From Fidelibacterota bacterium (GTDB lineage: Bacteria > Fidelibacterota > UBA2242 > JAFGTP01): a stretch of DNA of 7,996 bases. Positions 1-6,682 of this stretch are shown piece by piece (position 1 is the stretch's first letter; every line of letters begins with the position of its first letter). The position numbers and the translations under genes are program-made. The stretch lies in contig JAIPJV010000082.1 in the NCBI GenBank assembly GCA_021734005.1, positions 1 through 7,996 of the forward strand. Direction: 5' to 3'. The notes beneath the pieces are model-generated. The model was not told the DNA's origin. It ran no database searches and was given only the letters and a program-made list of their open reading frames with translations.

Positions 1-498
1 TGGAATCCTGATCAGGAACAGGGCGGTCTTTCCCTCGAAGAATTGAACACAGCAAAAGTGATTTTGTGGAATGGATTCTGTGATGTGCATGCCAAATTTA
101 GTCACCAGGCCGCCGATCAATTAAAGCAAAAATATCCAGACATTAAGTTAATTGCCCATCCTGAATGCAGTTATGAACTTTGCCAAAAAGTTGATCAAAT
201 AGGTAGCACTGCTCAAATAATTGATGCTCTGGAGGAATCAGAACCGGGAACTAAATGGGGAATAGCCACAGAAAAAAGAATGGTTAACCGGCTTCAAAGG
301 GAATATCCGGATCTGGATATTTATTTCATTGATAATTATCAACCGGTTTGCAAAACTATGTCTCAGATAACCAATGTCCATCTGCTGTATCAGCTTCAAC
401 AACTTGCTGAAGGCAGAGAGATTAATCAAATTAGAGTAGACGAGAAGAAACAGGTATATGCCAATAAAGCAATTCAAAGTATGCTGGAACTAAAATGA
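1..498 (+). CDS. nadA: Quinolinate synthase NadA, 3' part (5' end off the window)
   Basis: NadA condenses iminoaspartate with dihydroxyacetone phosphate to give quinolinate, the second step of de novo NAD synthesis, using an oxygen-sensitive [4Fe-4S] cluster in the cytoplasm. The reading frame is open from base 1 and encodes the last 165 residues. In fragment numbering, the GFCDVH motif carries the second cluster cysteine (Cys27, codon 79-81) and PVCKTM the third (Cys117, codon 349-351). Their 90-residue spacing fits the family (E. coli C200/C297, B. subtilis C230/C320 from memory). HPEC at 53-56 supplies the substrate-contacting His and Glu, and GST at 68-70 lies in the phosphate-binding region. 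The first cluster cysteine and the true start lie upstream of the window. An in-frame TTG at base 43 is not a start, because NadA-like sequence continues before it. The stop overlaps the nadB start (ATGA), so the two genes are co-transcribed and probably translationally coupled. Identification is firm. Confidence 0.95.
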   Translation, partial: WNPDQEQGGLSLEELNTAKVILWNGFCDVHAKFSHQAADQLKQKYPDIKLIAHPECSYELCQKVDQIGSTAQIIDALEESEPGTKWGIATEKRMVNRLQREYPDLDIYFIDNYQPVCKTMSQITNVHLLYQLQQLAEGREINQIRVDEKKQVYANKAIQSMLELK

Positions 499-2066
499 GT
501 CAAAGCGCAGAAGTATATAAATTCACGGATGTCCTGGTAATTGGCAATGGGCTGGCTGGTATATCGGCAGCCTATGCAGCGGCTAAAAAGGGACTCGATG
601 TAACTCTTGTCGCCCGGGGAAAAGATTGCCATGATAGTGCCTCAGCCTATGCTCAAGGTGGTATAATTTATAAGTCACCGGAAGACAGTTTTGATATTCT
701 GATGGAAGATTTTCAGGAAGCCGGTGATCATATTGTCAATGATGAAGCGGTTAAACAAATTTATAATTACGGAGCCAGTTTTGTCGAAAATATTTTGAAA
801 GAGGAAGTTGGAGTACCCTTTGATCAGGATTCACAGGGGAATATATCGCCGACCAGGGAAGCTGCTCATTCTACAGCCCGGATCGCTCATGTCAAAGATT
901 ACACCGGCAGGGCCATTCAGGAATATTTTGAGAAGAAGATCCAGGTAATGGACAATATTGAGGTCATTAATCGGACTACAGCTATCGACCTGATCACCCT
1001 GGCTCATCATGCTATTGACTATAAGTTGGCTTACAAACCCAGTACCTGTAAAGGAGCCTATTTCTATTTTCAGGATACTGATCAGGTACTTCCCATTATG
1101 GCGCGCCAGACGATCCTGGCAACTGGAGGACTTGGCCGCATCTATCTTCACACCTCCAATCCGGAAGGAGTGCGTGGCGATGGTTATGCCATGTTGTATC
1201 GGATTGGCGGTCGAATTATGAATATGGAATATGTTCAATTTCATCCTACAACGCTGTATACTTCTGGTGAAGAACGCTTTTTGGTCACCGAAGCTCTTCG
1301 CGGTGAAGGTGGTGTGCTAAGAAATAAGGACGGTCAGGCTTTTATGAAAAAATATCACCCGAAAGGCTCCCTCGCTCCCCGTGATATTGTGGCCCGCAGC
1401 ATAGTTTCTGAAATGAATCGCACCAATTCATCCTATGTTTATCTGGATATTACTCATAAAAATCGAGACTGGCTGGAAGACCGTTTTCCCAGTGTATTCA
1501 ATAAATGCCAGGAAGCCGGCATTGATATTTCTACTGATGGAATTCCGGTTGTGCCTGCTGCTCACTATGAATGCGGTGGAATTGCAGTCAATAATGTGGC
1601 TAATACCACTATTCGAGGACTAAAAGCAGTAGGAGAGGTTGCTTGTACTGGTCTGCATGGTGCTAATCGTCTGGCCAGCAGCTCTTTACTGGAATGTCTT
1701 GTCTATGGAACTATTGCAGGCCGCGACGCCTATGATACAATTAGTAAAAATAATTTTATTTTTCCTGAAATTGTGAAATGGAAAGAGGAAAAAGAAGAAG
1801 TAGACCCTGATCTTGTGCGGGAAGATATGATGATAATTCGTCATACAATGTGGAATTATGCTGGCATTGTGCGAACTAAAAAGAAATTGAGAAGGGCAAA
1901 GAATATTTTTCAGCAATTGAATGATGATATTGAACAGTTTTATGCTCACAGTGCTTTGAGTGATAAACTGATTGGTTTGCGAAATGCAGCCACAGCAGCT
2001 CATCTGGTTCTGCATGCTGCCCGTTTAAATAGAAAAAGTCGGGGTTGCCATTACCGAAAAGATTAG
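495..2066 (+). CDS. nadB: L-aspartate oxidase NadB
   Basis: NadB is a cytoplasmic FAD flavoprotein that oxidises L-aspartate to iminoaspartate, the unstable substrate of NadA, with fumarate or oxygen as electron acceptor. The 523 residues match the usual length of about 510-540. The N-terminal Rossmann dinucleotide-binding motif GNGLAG is at 17-22 and the flavin-binding SAYAQGG at 50-56. Catalytic positions of the succinate dehydrogenase/fumarate reductase flavoprotein family are present: Glu122 in REAAHS, His250 in QFHPTT, Arg296 in PRDIVARS and His357 in HYECGG (E. coli E121, H244, R290, H351 from memory). The C-terminal flavin-contact block GLHGANRLASSSLLE is followed by a helical domain, and the protein ends SRGCHYRKD, close to the usual SRG.HY end. 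HSTARI and absence of a haem or FeS partner favour aspartate oxidase over SdhA/FrdA, as does the adjacent nadA. The ATG overlaps the nadA stop (ATGA). No strong Shine-Dalgarno precedes it, so coupling is likely. Confidence 0.97.
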   Translation: MSQSAEVYKFTDVLVIGNGLAGISAAYAAAKKGLDVTLVARGKDCHDSASAYAQGGIIYKSPEDSFDILMEDFQEAGDHIVNDEAVKQIYNYGASFVENILKEEVGVPFDQDSQGNISPTREAAHSTARIAHVKDYTGRAIQEYFEKKIQVMDNIEVINRTTAIDLITLAHHAIDYKLAYKPSTCKGAYFYFQDTDQVLPIMARQTILATGGLGRIYLHTSNPEGVRGDGYAMLYRIGGRIMNMEYVQFHPTTLYTSGEERFLVTEALRGEGGVLRNKDGQAFMKKYHPKGSLAPRDIVARSIVSEMNRTNSSYVYLDITHKNRDWLEDRFPSVFNKCQEAGIDISTDGIPVVPAAHYECGGIAVNNVANTTIRGLKAVGEVACTGLHGANRLASSSLLECLVYGTIAGRDAYDTISKNNFIFPEIVKWKEEKEEVDPDLVREDMMIIRHTMWNYAGIVRTKKKLRRAKNIFQQLNDDIEQFYAHSALSDKLIGLRNAATAAHLVLHAARLNRKSRGCHYRKD

Positions 2067-2081
2067 TTAAACTTTATCGCT

Positions 2082-2107
2082 GAATTACTGTCAAAAACAG
2101 TGAATTC
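2082..2107 (+). other. Hairpin-forming inverted repeat between nadB and yajC
   Basis: The left arm GAATTACTGT (2082-2091) pairs with the right arm ACAGTGAATTC (2097-2107) around a CAAAA loop. This gives ten base pairs with one bulged G at 2102. It sits 15 bases after the nadB stop. No T-run follows (the next bases are GGAACAAAATG), so it is not a standard intrinsic terminator. It could protect the 3' end of the nadAB message, act as a weak terminator, or form an operator. The pairing is seen directly; the function is a guess. Confidence 0.45.
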
Positions 2108-2135
2108 GGAACAAAATGTTTATTAACAATTAACT

Positions 2136-2140
2136 GGAGG
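2136..2140 (+). promoter_or_regulatory. Strong Shine-Dalgarno of yajC
   Basis: GGAGG lies five bases before the yajC ATG (spacer AACAC). It is the best match to the anti-Shine-Dalgarno in the window and fixes the yajC start at 2146. Most downstream genes have weak or no such sequence, consistent with yajC being the first gene of its unit and the others relying on translational coupling. Confidence 0.8.
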
Positions 2141-2145
2141 AACAC

Positions 2146-2457
2146 ATGAGTAGTCTATTATATGCAGCAGGTCAATCTGGAGGCGGATCAGGTAATCCTA
2201 TCCTGGGTCTTTTACCCTTTGTCTTAATTATTGTTGTAATGTATTTTCTGATGATTCGTCCTCAAAGAAAGAAACAAAAAGAAAAAGAAGAGATGATAGA
2301 TAATCTTAAATCAGGTGACAAAGTGCTCACAATTGGCGGAATTTACGGAACTATCGATGGTATCGATGAAAAAAATAACCGTATAATCCTCAATGTTGGC
2401 AAAGATATAAAATTCAATATTACCAAAAGCGCTGTTGCCGATCGAATTGAAAAATAA
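2146..2457 (+). CDS. yajC: Sec translocon accessory subunit YajC
   Basis: YajC is a small inner-membrane protein that associates with SecD-SecF and the SecYEG preprotein channel. The 103-residue product has a short Gly/Ser-rich N-terminus, one membrane helix at about 19-37, and directly after it the family signature MIRPQRKKQKEKEEM (36-50). A compact cytoplasmic domain follows (SGDKVLTIGGIYGTI, then a VGKDIKFNITKSAV-like end). Length and architecture are standard for the family (about 85-115 residues). The start is set by a GGAGG five bases upstream. The gene is often found next to tgt and secD-secF; none of these is in view, and instead def follows 18 bases later. It probably opens the downstream operon. 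Identification is firm from the signature. Confidence 0.95.
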   Translation: MSSLLYAAGQSGGGSGNPILGLLPFVLIIVVMYFLMIRPQRKKQKEKEEMIDNLKSGDKVLTIGGIYGTIDGIDEKNNRIILNVGKDIKFNITKSAVADRIEK

Positions 2458-2475
2458 ACAGATTACCTAAATAAT

Positions 2476-3006
2476 ATGAAAGAAGATCTAAAAATATATT
2501 ATTATGGCAGTCCAATTCTGAGAGAAAAACTATCTGAATTGGAGGAATTGCCGGAAGACTTTGATCAACTAGTTGATGATATGTTTGAGTTAATGTCTCA
2601 TGAAGAGGGGATCGGGCTTTCAGCCAATCAGGTGGGTAAGGATCTGCGTTTCTTTGTTGCTGATTTTTCACTTTATAAAGATGACGGTATTAAACGGGTT
2701 TTTATCAATCCTGAAATTCTGGAAAGTGAAGGCGAAACCAAAGATGAAGAAGGTTGCTTAAGTCTGCCTGACATCACCGTGAATGTCAAACGGTCTGATA
2801 AAATAAAGGTTCGCTTCAGAGATAGGAATTTTGAGGAACATGTTGAAGAGTACTCCGGGTATCTTTCCAGAGTTATTCAACATGAAACCGACCATCTCAA
2901 TGGCACCTTTATGACTGATAGAATTAGCCCGTTGAAGAGAAAACTCCTTGATAACAAACTCAAAAGCATAGCCAAGATGGCTAAACAAGAATTGAAGCAA
3001 AGTTAA
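2476..3006 (+). CDS. def: Peptide deformylase
   Basis: This cytoplasmic metalloenzyme removes the N-formyl group from nascent proteins at the ribosome exit, the first maturation step after formyl-Met initiation. The 176-residue product has all three family motifs: GIGLSANQVG at 45-54, EGCLSLP at 92-98 with metal ligand Cys94, and QHETDHLNG at 135-143 with metal ligands His136 and His140 and catalytic Glu137. Motif 1 reads GLSANQ where GLAAxQ is usual; the oxyanion-hole Gln52 is kept, so activity is expected. Length is normal. The ATG at 2476 follows yajC by 18 bases and has no clear Shine-Dalgarno, but the N-terminus (KIYYYGSPILRE) aligns with the usual one, so the start is credible. It pairs functionally with fmt, 10 bases downstream, which adds the formyl group that this enzyme removes. 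The def-fmt pair is very widely conserved. Confidence 0.96.
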   Translation: MKEDLKIYYYGSPILREKLSELEELPEDFDQLVDDMFELMSHEEGIGLSANQVGKDLRFFVADFSLYKDDGIKRVFINPEILESEGETKDEEGCLSLPDITVNVKRSDKIKVRFRDRNFEEHVEEYSGYLSRVIQHETDHLNGTFMTDRISPLKRKLLDNKLKSIAKMAKQELKQS

Positions 3007-3016
3007 GGGCCCTGGA

Positions 3017-3955
3017 ATGAAGATAGTTTTTATGGGGACGCCGCAATTTGCCGTCCCATCTCTACGAAAAATCGCTGATTCTGAAAATGATATTATAGGT
3101 GTAGTGACCGGCCTTGATTGCAAAAGAGGTCGGGGACAAAGAGTCAGGAAAACAGCTGTAAAAAAAGTTGCTGAAAATTTAGATACAAGAATACTGCAAC
3201 CTGAGTGTCTTGATGATGATGATTTCTTTCAGAATCTTCAGGAATTAAATCCTGATGTTTTTGTAGTTGTTGCTTTTCGAATATTGCCGGAGCGGCTTCT
3301 GTCTATTCCGAAGTTTGGTGCGATCAATTTGCATGCTTCTTTGCTTCCTAAATATCGTGGTCCGGCTCCCATTAACTGGGCTATTATTAATGGTGAAAAG
3401 GAGACTGGTTATACAATTTTTCAGATTGAAAAATCGATTGATACAGGCGATATGTTGAAACAGGAAAAAATACCAATTAATGATACAGATACATGTCAGG
3501 AAGTCCACGATACTCTTGCTGAAGAAGGAGCGAAAGGTCTAGTCTCTGTTCTGAAAAATCTGGAAGAAGGGGAAACGAAAGCCATTCCCCAGAATGATGA
3601 AAAGGCTACCAAAGCACCGAAAATAAATTCAGAAATGGGACGAATTGATTGGAGCAAGAAGGCTGAAGAGATTAAAAATTTAATCAATGGACTATCCCCT
3701 TATCCTGGAGCTTTTGCATTCTTTCAGGACAAGAGAGTTAAATTCATACGGGCGACATATCAGAATGAAAATTTCGCAAAGCAGCCTGGCGAAATCGCTT
3801 TTGTTGAGAATGATAGCATGGGAATACAAACTGGTGATGGAGTTCTAATACCAATTGAATTACAGAAATCGGGAAAGAGAGTACTACCAGTCAAAGATTT
3901 TATTAATGGTTTTAAAGGGAAAGCAGGCGATGAGTTCACAAGCAAGTGTTCGTAG
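3017..3955 (+). CDS. fmt: Methionyl-tRNA formyltransferase
   Basis: Fmt transfers a formyl group from 10-formyl-tetrahydrofolate to the amino group of Met-tRNA(fMet), making the initiator for bacterial translation. At 312 residues it matches E. coli Fmt (315). The N-terminal formyltransferase domain starts KIVFMGTPQFAVPSL. The active-site triad is visible as Asn104 and His106 in INLHASLLPKYRGPAPI and Asp142 in SIDTGDML (E. coli N106, H108, D144 from memory). A linker with INSEMGRIDWSK, then LSPYPGAFAFF and the C-terminal tRNA-binding domain (LQKSGKRVLPVKDFINGF) complete the protein. The ATG at 3017 has AAGGG at 3005-3009 as a fair Shine-Dalgarno, overlapping the def stop. The last 26 bases overlap rsmB in another frame. 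No residue loss is evident. Confidence 0.97.
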   Translation: MKIVFMGTPQFAVPSLRKIADSENDIIGVVTGLDCKRGRGQRVRKTAVKKVAENLDTRILQPECLDDDDFFQNLQELNPDVFVVVAFRILPERLLSIPKFGAINLHASLLPKYRGPAPINWAIINGEKETGYTIFQIEKSIDTGDMLKQEKIPINDTDTCQEVHDTLAEEGAKGLVSVLKNLEEGETKAIPQNDEKATKAPKINSEMGRIDWSKKAEEIKNLINGLSPYPGAFAFFQDKRVKFIRATYQNENFAKQPGEIAFVENDSMGIQTGDGVLIPIELQKSGKRVLPVKDFINGFKGKAGDEFTSKCS

Positions 3956-5258
3956 TACGGCAGTTGAAATATTAAATTCACTCTCTGATAATTATGCTGA
4001 TTTTGAGAAGAAGATCCATACTTTCGCTGATAAAAGAGGCTTCTCAAAGCGGGATCAGAATTTTTTATATAAACTCGTTAATGGCGTAATAATTTATAAA
4101 GATTTGTTGGATTTTATAATCGACAATGGTTATAACAGGTCGATCAATCGATTGGAGAAAACTGCTTTAAATCTATTGCGGGTGGGAACCTATCAAAAGG
4201 TTATTCTGAATACACCTGACCACGCTTTTATCTATGAAACTGTCGAAGCAGCCCGCAAATTAGGTCGTAAGAATTTAACCGGTCTTGTTAATGGTGTGTT
4301 AAGAAATCTGCCTGGTAAAAAAGATTGGCAGGAAGATCTTAGCAAACTACCGGAAACTAAAAAAATGGCAGTTGAATTTTCGCATCCACTCTGGATGGTA
4401 GAGGACTGGATCGAAAAATTTGGCCGGGAAAATACACAAAAGTTACTGGAATTTAATAATAGCTATACCAGAATTTACTTTCGACATAATCCAATCAAGA
4501 TTTCATTGGAAGAATTGCAAAAAAAGTTGCAAGAAAATTATGAGCAGGTTGATTTTTTTAAAGTTGGAAATGTTAACCTATTTTCTGTGAAAAGCCCAGG
4601 AAAAGTTCTCAATAGTCCAATTATCAAAAATGGAGAAGCCGCAGTTCAGGATTTGAGTCAGGTGTTTCCTGTTCTTTTACTTGATCCTCAGCAGAATGAG
4701 AAAATACTGGATGCCTGCGCTGCTCCCGGTGGAAAAACCGGTCTGATTGCCCAATTAACCCAAAATAAAGCAAATTTGACTGCCCTGGATATACATAGCG
4801 ATCGAATCGATACTTTGCAGAAGAATATGGAACTACTTGGTTTTGAACTAAATTCAGTAAAGATTGGTGACGCTACTCAGATTGAATTGGAAAAATTTGA
4901 TAAAATCCTGCTTGATGTGCCCTGCTCAAGTACCGGTGTGATTGCCCGGCAAGCTGATCTACGCTGGAATCGCCGACCAGGTGATATGAAAAAATATGCC
5001 CAGGAGCAAATGGCAATGCTGACAAATATGGCCAGGCAAATTAATAAAAATGGAGCCATAGTTTATAGTACTTGCTCGCTGGAAGAAGAGGAAAATTGGC
5101 AGGTTGTTGATAAATTTTTAGCAGATCATGACTTTCACGTGGAAGATGCCGGTAATTATGTGGATAAAAAATATTGTGACGAAAAAGGTGCTGTTAATAT
5201 TAAACCTTTTGACCATGATTTAACTGGTAGCTTTGCTGTTAGATTAATAAAAGATTGA
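3930..5258 (+). CDS. rsmB: 16S rRNA (cytosine-967-C5)-methyltransferase RsmB
   Basis: RsmB (also called Sun or Fmu) uses S-adenosylmethionine to methylate C967 of 16S rRNA during small-subunit assembly. I choose the ATG at 3930 (442 residues, MSSQASVRSTAVEIL), which matches the usual start of the family. The longer in-frame reading from a TTG at 3855 would add 25 charged residues encoded inside fmt and is rejected. Domains: an N-terminal NusB-like RNA-binding domain (about 1-140), a linker domain, then the Rossmann methyltransferase. Motif I is DACAAPGGKTG at 261-271, motif IV DVPCSSTG at 329-336 (Cys332, release of product), and motif VI YSTCSLEEEEN at 379-389 (Cys382, covalent nucleophile). 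The C-terminus ends in a GSFAVRL block like the family's GFF.A.L. The start is 26 bases inside fmt, with GGGA at 3917-3920 as a possible Shine-Dalgarno. RlmN, the usual next gene in Firmicutes, is absent. Confidence 0.95.
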   Translation: MSSQASVRSTAVEILNSLSDNYADFEKKIHTFADKRGFSKRDQNFLYKLVNGVIIYKDLLDFIIDNGYNRSINRLEKTALNLLRVGTYQKVILNTPDHAFIYETVEAARKLGRKNLTGLVNGVLRNLPGKKDWQEDLSKLPETKKMAVEFSHPLWMVEDWIEKFGRENTQKLLEFNNSYTRIYFRHNPIKISLEELQKKLQENYEQVDFFKVGNVNLFSVKSPGKVLNSPIIKNGEAAVQDLSQVFPVLLLDPQQNEKILDACAAPGGKTGLIAQLTQNKANLTALDIHSDRIDTLQKNMELLGFELNSVKIGDATQIELEKFDKILLDVPCSSTGVIARQADLRWNRRPGDMKKYAQEQMAMLTNMARQINKNGAIVYSTCSLEEEENWQVVDKFLADHDFHVEDAGNYVDKKYCDEKGAVNIKPFDHDLTGSFAVRLIKD

Positions 5259-5268
5259 AATCCTAATA

Positions 5269-6018
5269 ATGTTTAAAAAACTATTAAGATTTATAAGAAA
5301 TAGTTTTCGAATTGCGGTGGTTTTTTCTATTGTACTGATTGTAACAGCCTTGCTTTTTGATTATGTGATCATGCCCTGGTATACTGGTTATGGTGAAGAG
5401 TTTGAACTTATAAATGTTAAAAAAATGCCCTTTAAAAAGGCCAGAAAAAAGTTAAATAGTGCCGGTCTCTATGTCGAGATAATTGATTCCGTCATAGTAA
5501 ATAATACTCCCTCGGGATTGATCTGGAAACAGGTGCCGGAACCGGGAACAAAAATTAAAGAGGGGCGGGTAGTACAGCTGGTAGTTACTAAGAGCAGAAA
5601 AAATATAAGTATGCCCCGGCTTGTAGGAAAAAGTTTCAAAGCTGCTAAGATGGAACTGGAGAGATCAGGAATAGAAACTGATATAAACCTGCTGGTTTCA
5701 CGAGAATATTCCAATGAGAAACCGGAAGGTGTGATCTTGCGACAATCGGTAAATGAAGGCGTCATGATTAGACCATCGCAGCCTATCCATATTGTTATCA
5801 GCAAAGGACCGCCCAGCAAGATTTACGAGGTGCCGGATCTGATTGGCCGCAGCTTAAAAGATGCCAAAGATCAACTTAGAAAAGTGGGACTCAGGGTTGG
5901 AAAGATTGAATATATTGAATCTTCTGAATTTACGCCCCGAACTGTAGTCAAACAATCACCAAAAGCAAAAGCAGTCGAATATAAATCCGTTCCCGTTAAT
6001 ATGACAGTTACAAGGTGA
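5269..6018 (+). CDS. Membrane-anchored PASTA-domain protein without kinase
   Basis: The 249-residue product has a basic cytoplasmic N-terminus (KKLLRFIRNSFR), one membrane helix at about 14-35, and an exported part made of three PASTA repeats at roughly 43-109, 112-181 and 184-249. Each repeat shows the beta-alpha-beta pattern with a central A...L...G helix. The second and third start MPRLVGKSFKAAK and VPDLIGRSLKDAK; the first (FELINVKKMPFKKAR) is degenerate. Breaks of the form K/RQ(V/S).(E/K).G end the repeats (WKQVPEPG, LRQSVNEG, VKQSPKAK). PASTA domains are known to bind muropeptides, beta-lactams or cell-wall polymers in Ser/Thr kinases and penicillin-binding proteins. No kinase or transpeptidase domain is present, so the ligand and role are unknown; a periplasmic wall-related scaffold or sensor is an inference. 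It lies 10 bases after rsmB and 4 before rpe, where Firmicutes carry the PASTA kinase prkC. There is no clear Shine-Dalgarno, so coupling to rsmB is likely. Confidence 0.9.
   Translation: MFKKLLRFIRNSFRIAVVFSIVLIVTALLFDYVIMPWYTGYGEEFELINVKKMPFKKARKKLNSAGLYVEIIDSVIVNNTPSGLIWKQVPEPGTKIKEGRVVQLVVTKSRKNISMPRLVGKSFKAAKMELERSGIETDINLLVSREYSNEKPEGVILRQSVNEGVMIRPSQPIHIVISKGPPSKIYEVPDLIGRSLKDAKDQLRKVGLRVGKIEYIESSEFTPRTVVKQSPKAKAVEYKSVPVNMTVTR
6012..6017 (+). promoter_or_regulatory. Shine-Dalgarno deciding the GTG start of rpe
   Basis: AAGGTG overlaps the stop codon of the PASTA gene and sits five bases before GTG at 6023. It supports this GTG as the rpe start. No ATG lies nearby in frame, and the following residues (NNYKQIVPSLLSADF) match the normal N-terminus of the family. 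Confidence 0.7.
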
Positions 6019-6022
6019 AACC

Positions 6023-6682
6023 GTGAATAATTACAAACAAATTGTACCGTCTTTATTATCAGCAGATTTTGCAAAACTGGAAGAAGAGATTCGAGCCGTG
6101 GAAAAATCAGGTGCTAAGCGTCTCCATCTGGATGTTATGGATGGCCATTTTGTCCCCAATATTACTTTCGGTCCCATTATAGTGAAGGCCATTCGAAAAC
6201 TTACTGATTGCCATCTTGAGACTCATCTGATGATTTCTGAACCGGAAAAATACCTGAAACAATTTATTGAAGCTGGTAGTGATACTCTTCTTTTTCAAAT
6301 TGAAGCCGGACAAAATATTTCTGAAAATCTGGGCAGGATTAGAGAACTGGGAGCAAAGCCCGGATTGGTAATTAATCCGCCAACAAAATTTGAGAAACTG
6401 GAACCCTATTTGGATAAGATTGACCATCTTTTGATCATGACAGTAAATCCCGGATTTGGAGGCCAAAAATTGATAACAGATGTTATTGAAAAAATCAAGA
6501 GGGCGCGACCTCTGGCTGATAAATATAATTTTCGTCTGGAAGTGGATGGCGGTGTCAATCTTTCTACAATTGAACAAGTCGATAAAGCTGGAGCAGATTT
6601 ATTTGTAGCCGGTTCGGCTGTATTTGGTGATAGTGATCCGGGCCGAAATTTTCAGCAGTTGGAGCAAAGGATAAAAACATGA
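6023..6682 (+). CDS. rpe: Ribulose-phosphate 3-epimerase
   Basis: Rpe interconverts D-ribulose 5-phosphate and D-xylulose 5-phosphate in the pentose phosphate pathway (and the Calvin cycle where present), in the cytoplasm. The 219-residue TIM-barrel protein has the full set of motifs: PSLLSADF (Ser10), HLDVMDGHFVPN with metal ligand His35 and catalytic/metal Asp37, HLMI with metal ligand His68, TVNPGFGGQ at 140-148 for the phosphate loop, EVDGGV with catalytic Asp175, and FVAGSAVF near the end. One family position that is often His (FHxEA) is Gln92 here (FQIEA); it is not a metal ligand. Length is standard (about 215-225). The start is GTG with a good AAGGTG upstream. The stop overlaps the next ATG by four bases (ATGA). 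In Firmicutes rpe also closes the rsmB-prkC-rsgA cluster, so its presence here supports a shared ancestral gene order. Confidence 0.97.
   Translation: MNNYKQIVPSLLSADFAKLEEEIRAVEKSGAKRLHLDVMDGHFVPNITFGPIIVKAIRKLTDCHLETHLMISEPEKYLKQFIEAGSDTLLFQIEAGQNISENLGRIRELGAKPGLVINPPTKFEKLEPYLDKIDHLLIMTVNPGFGGQKLITDVIEKIKRARPLADKYNFRLEVDGGVNLSTIEQVDKAGADLFVAGSAVFGDSDPGRNFQQLEQRIKT

Larger units (their letters stand above)
2067..2145 (+). other. nadB-yajC intergenic gap, probable unit boundary
   Basis: At 79 bases this is by far the longest non-coding stretch in the window. It is A+T-rich and holds a hairpin (listed separately), a short direct repeat of TTAAC at 2123-2127 and 2130-2134, and the yajC ribosome binding site. 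It is the natural place for a promoter for the yajC-to-batA genes, but I could not find a convincing -35/-10 pair. TATTAA at 2121-2126 could be a -10 box, yet the matching -35 position reads CAGTGA, a poor match. A Bacteroidetes-type TAnnTTTG box is not evident either. Confidence 0.5.

Noticed and set aside
43..498. TTG at 43 as the start of a separate 151-residue protein
   Set aside because: The frame is open to base 1 and the preceding codons (WNPDQEQGG, then LSLEEL) read as NadA, so this is simply the interior of nadA cut by the window edge.
831..1244. Minus-strand frame of 137 codons inside nadB
   Set aside because: It is fully antisense to conserved NadB motifs, has no recognisable domain, and reads as a shadow of the codon pattern on the + strand.
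2082..2120. Rho-independent terminator after nadB
   Set aside because: The stem is A+T-rich and bulged, and no T-run follows, so the definition is not met. It is kept only as a hairpin.
2085..2126. Sigma-70-type promoter before yajC
   Set aside because: TATTAA at 2121-2126 is a plausible -10, but no acceptable -35 lies 16-18 bases upstream. The evidence is too weak to list as a feature.
3855..3929. TTG-initiated 25-residue N-terminal extension of RsmB
   Set aside because: The extension is highly charged, unlike the family N-terminus, and lies inside fmt coding sequence. ATG 3930 gives the normal start and length.
6107..6577. Minus-strand frame of 156 codons inside rpe
   Set aside because: It is antisense to the catalytic core of rpe and has no family resemblance.
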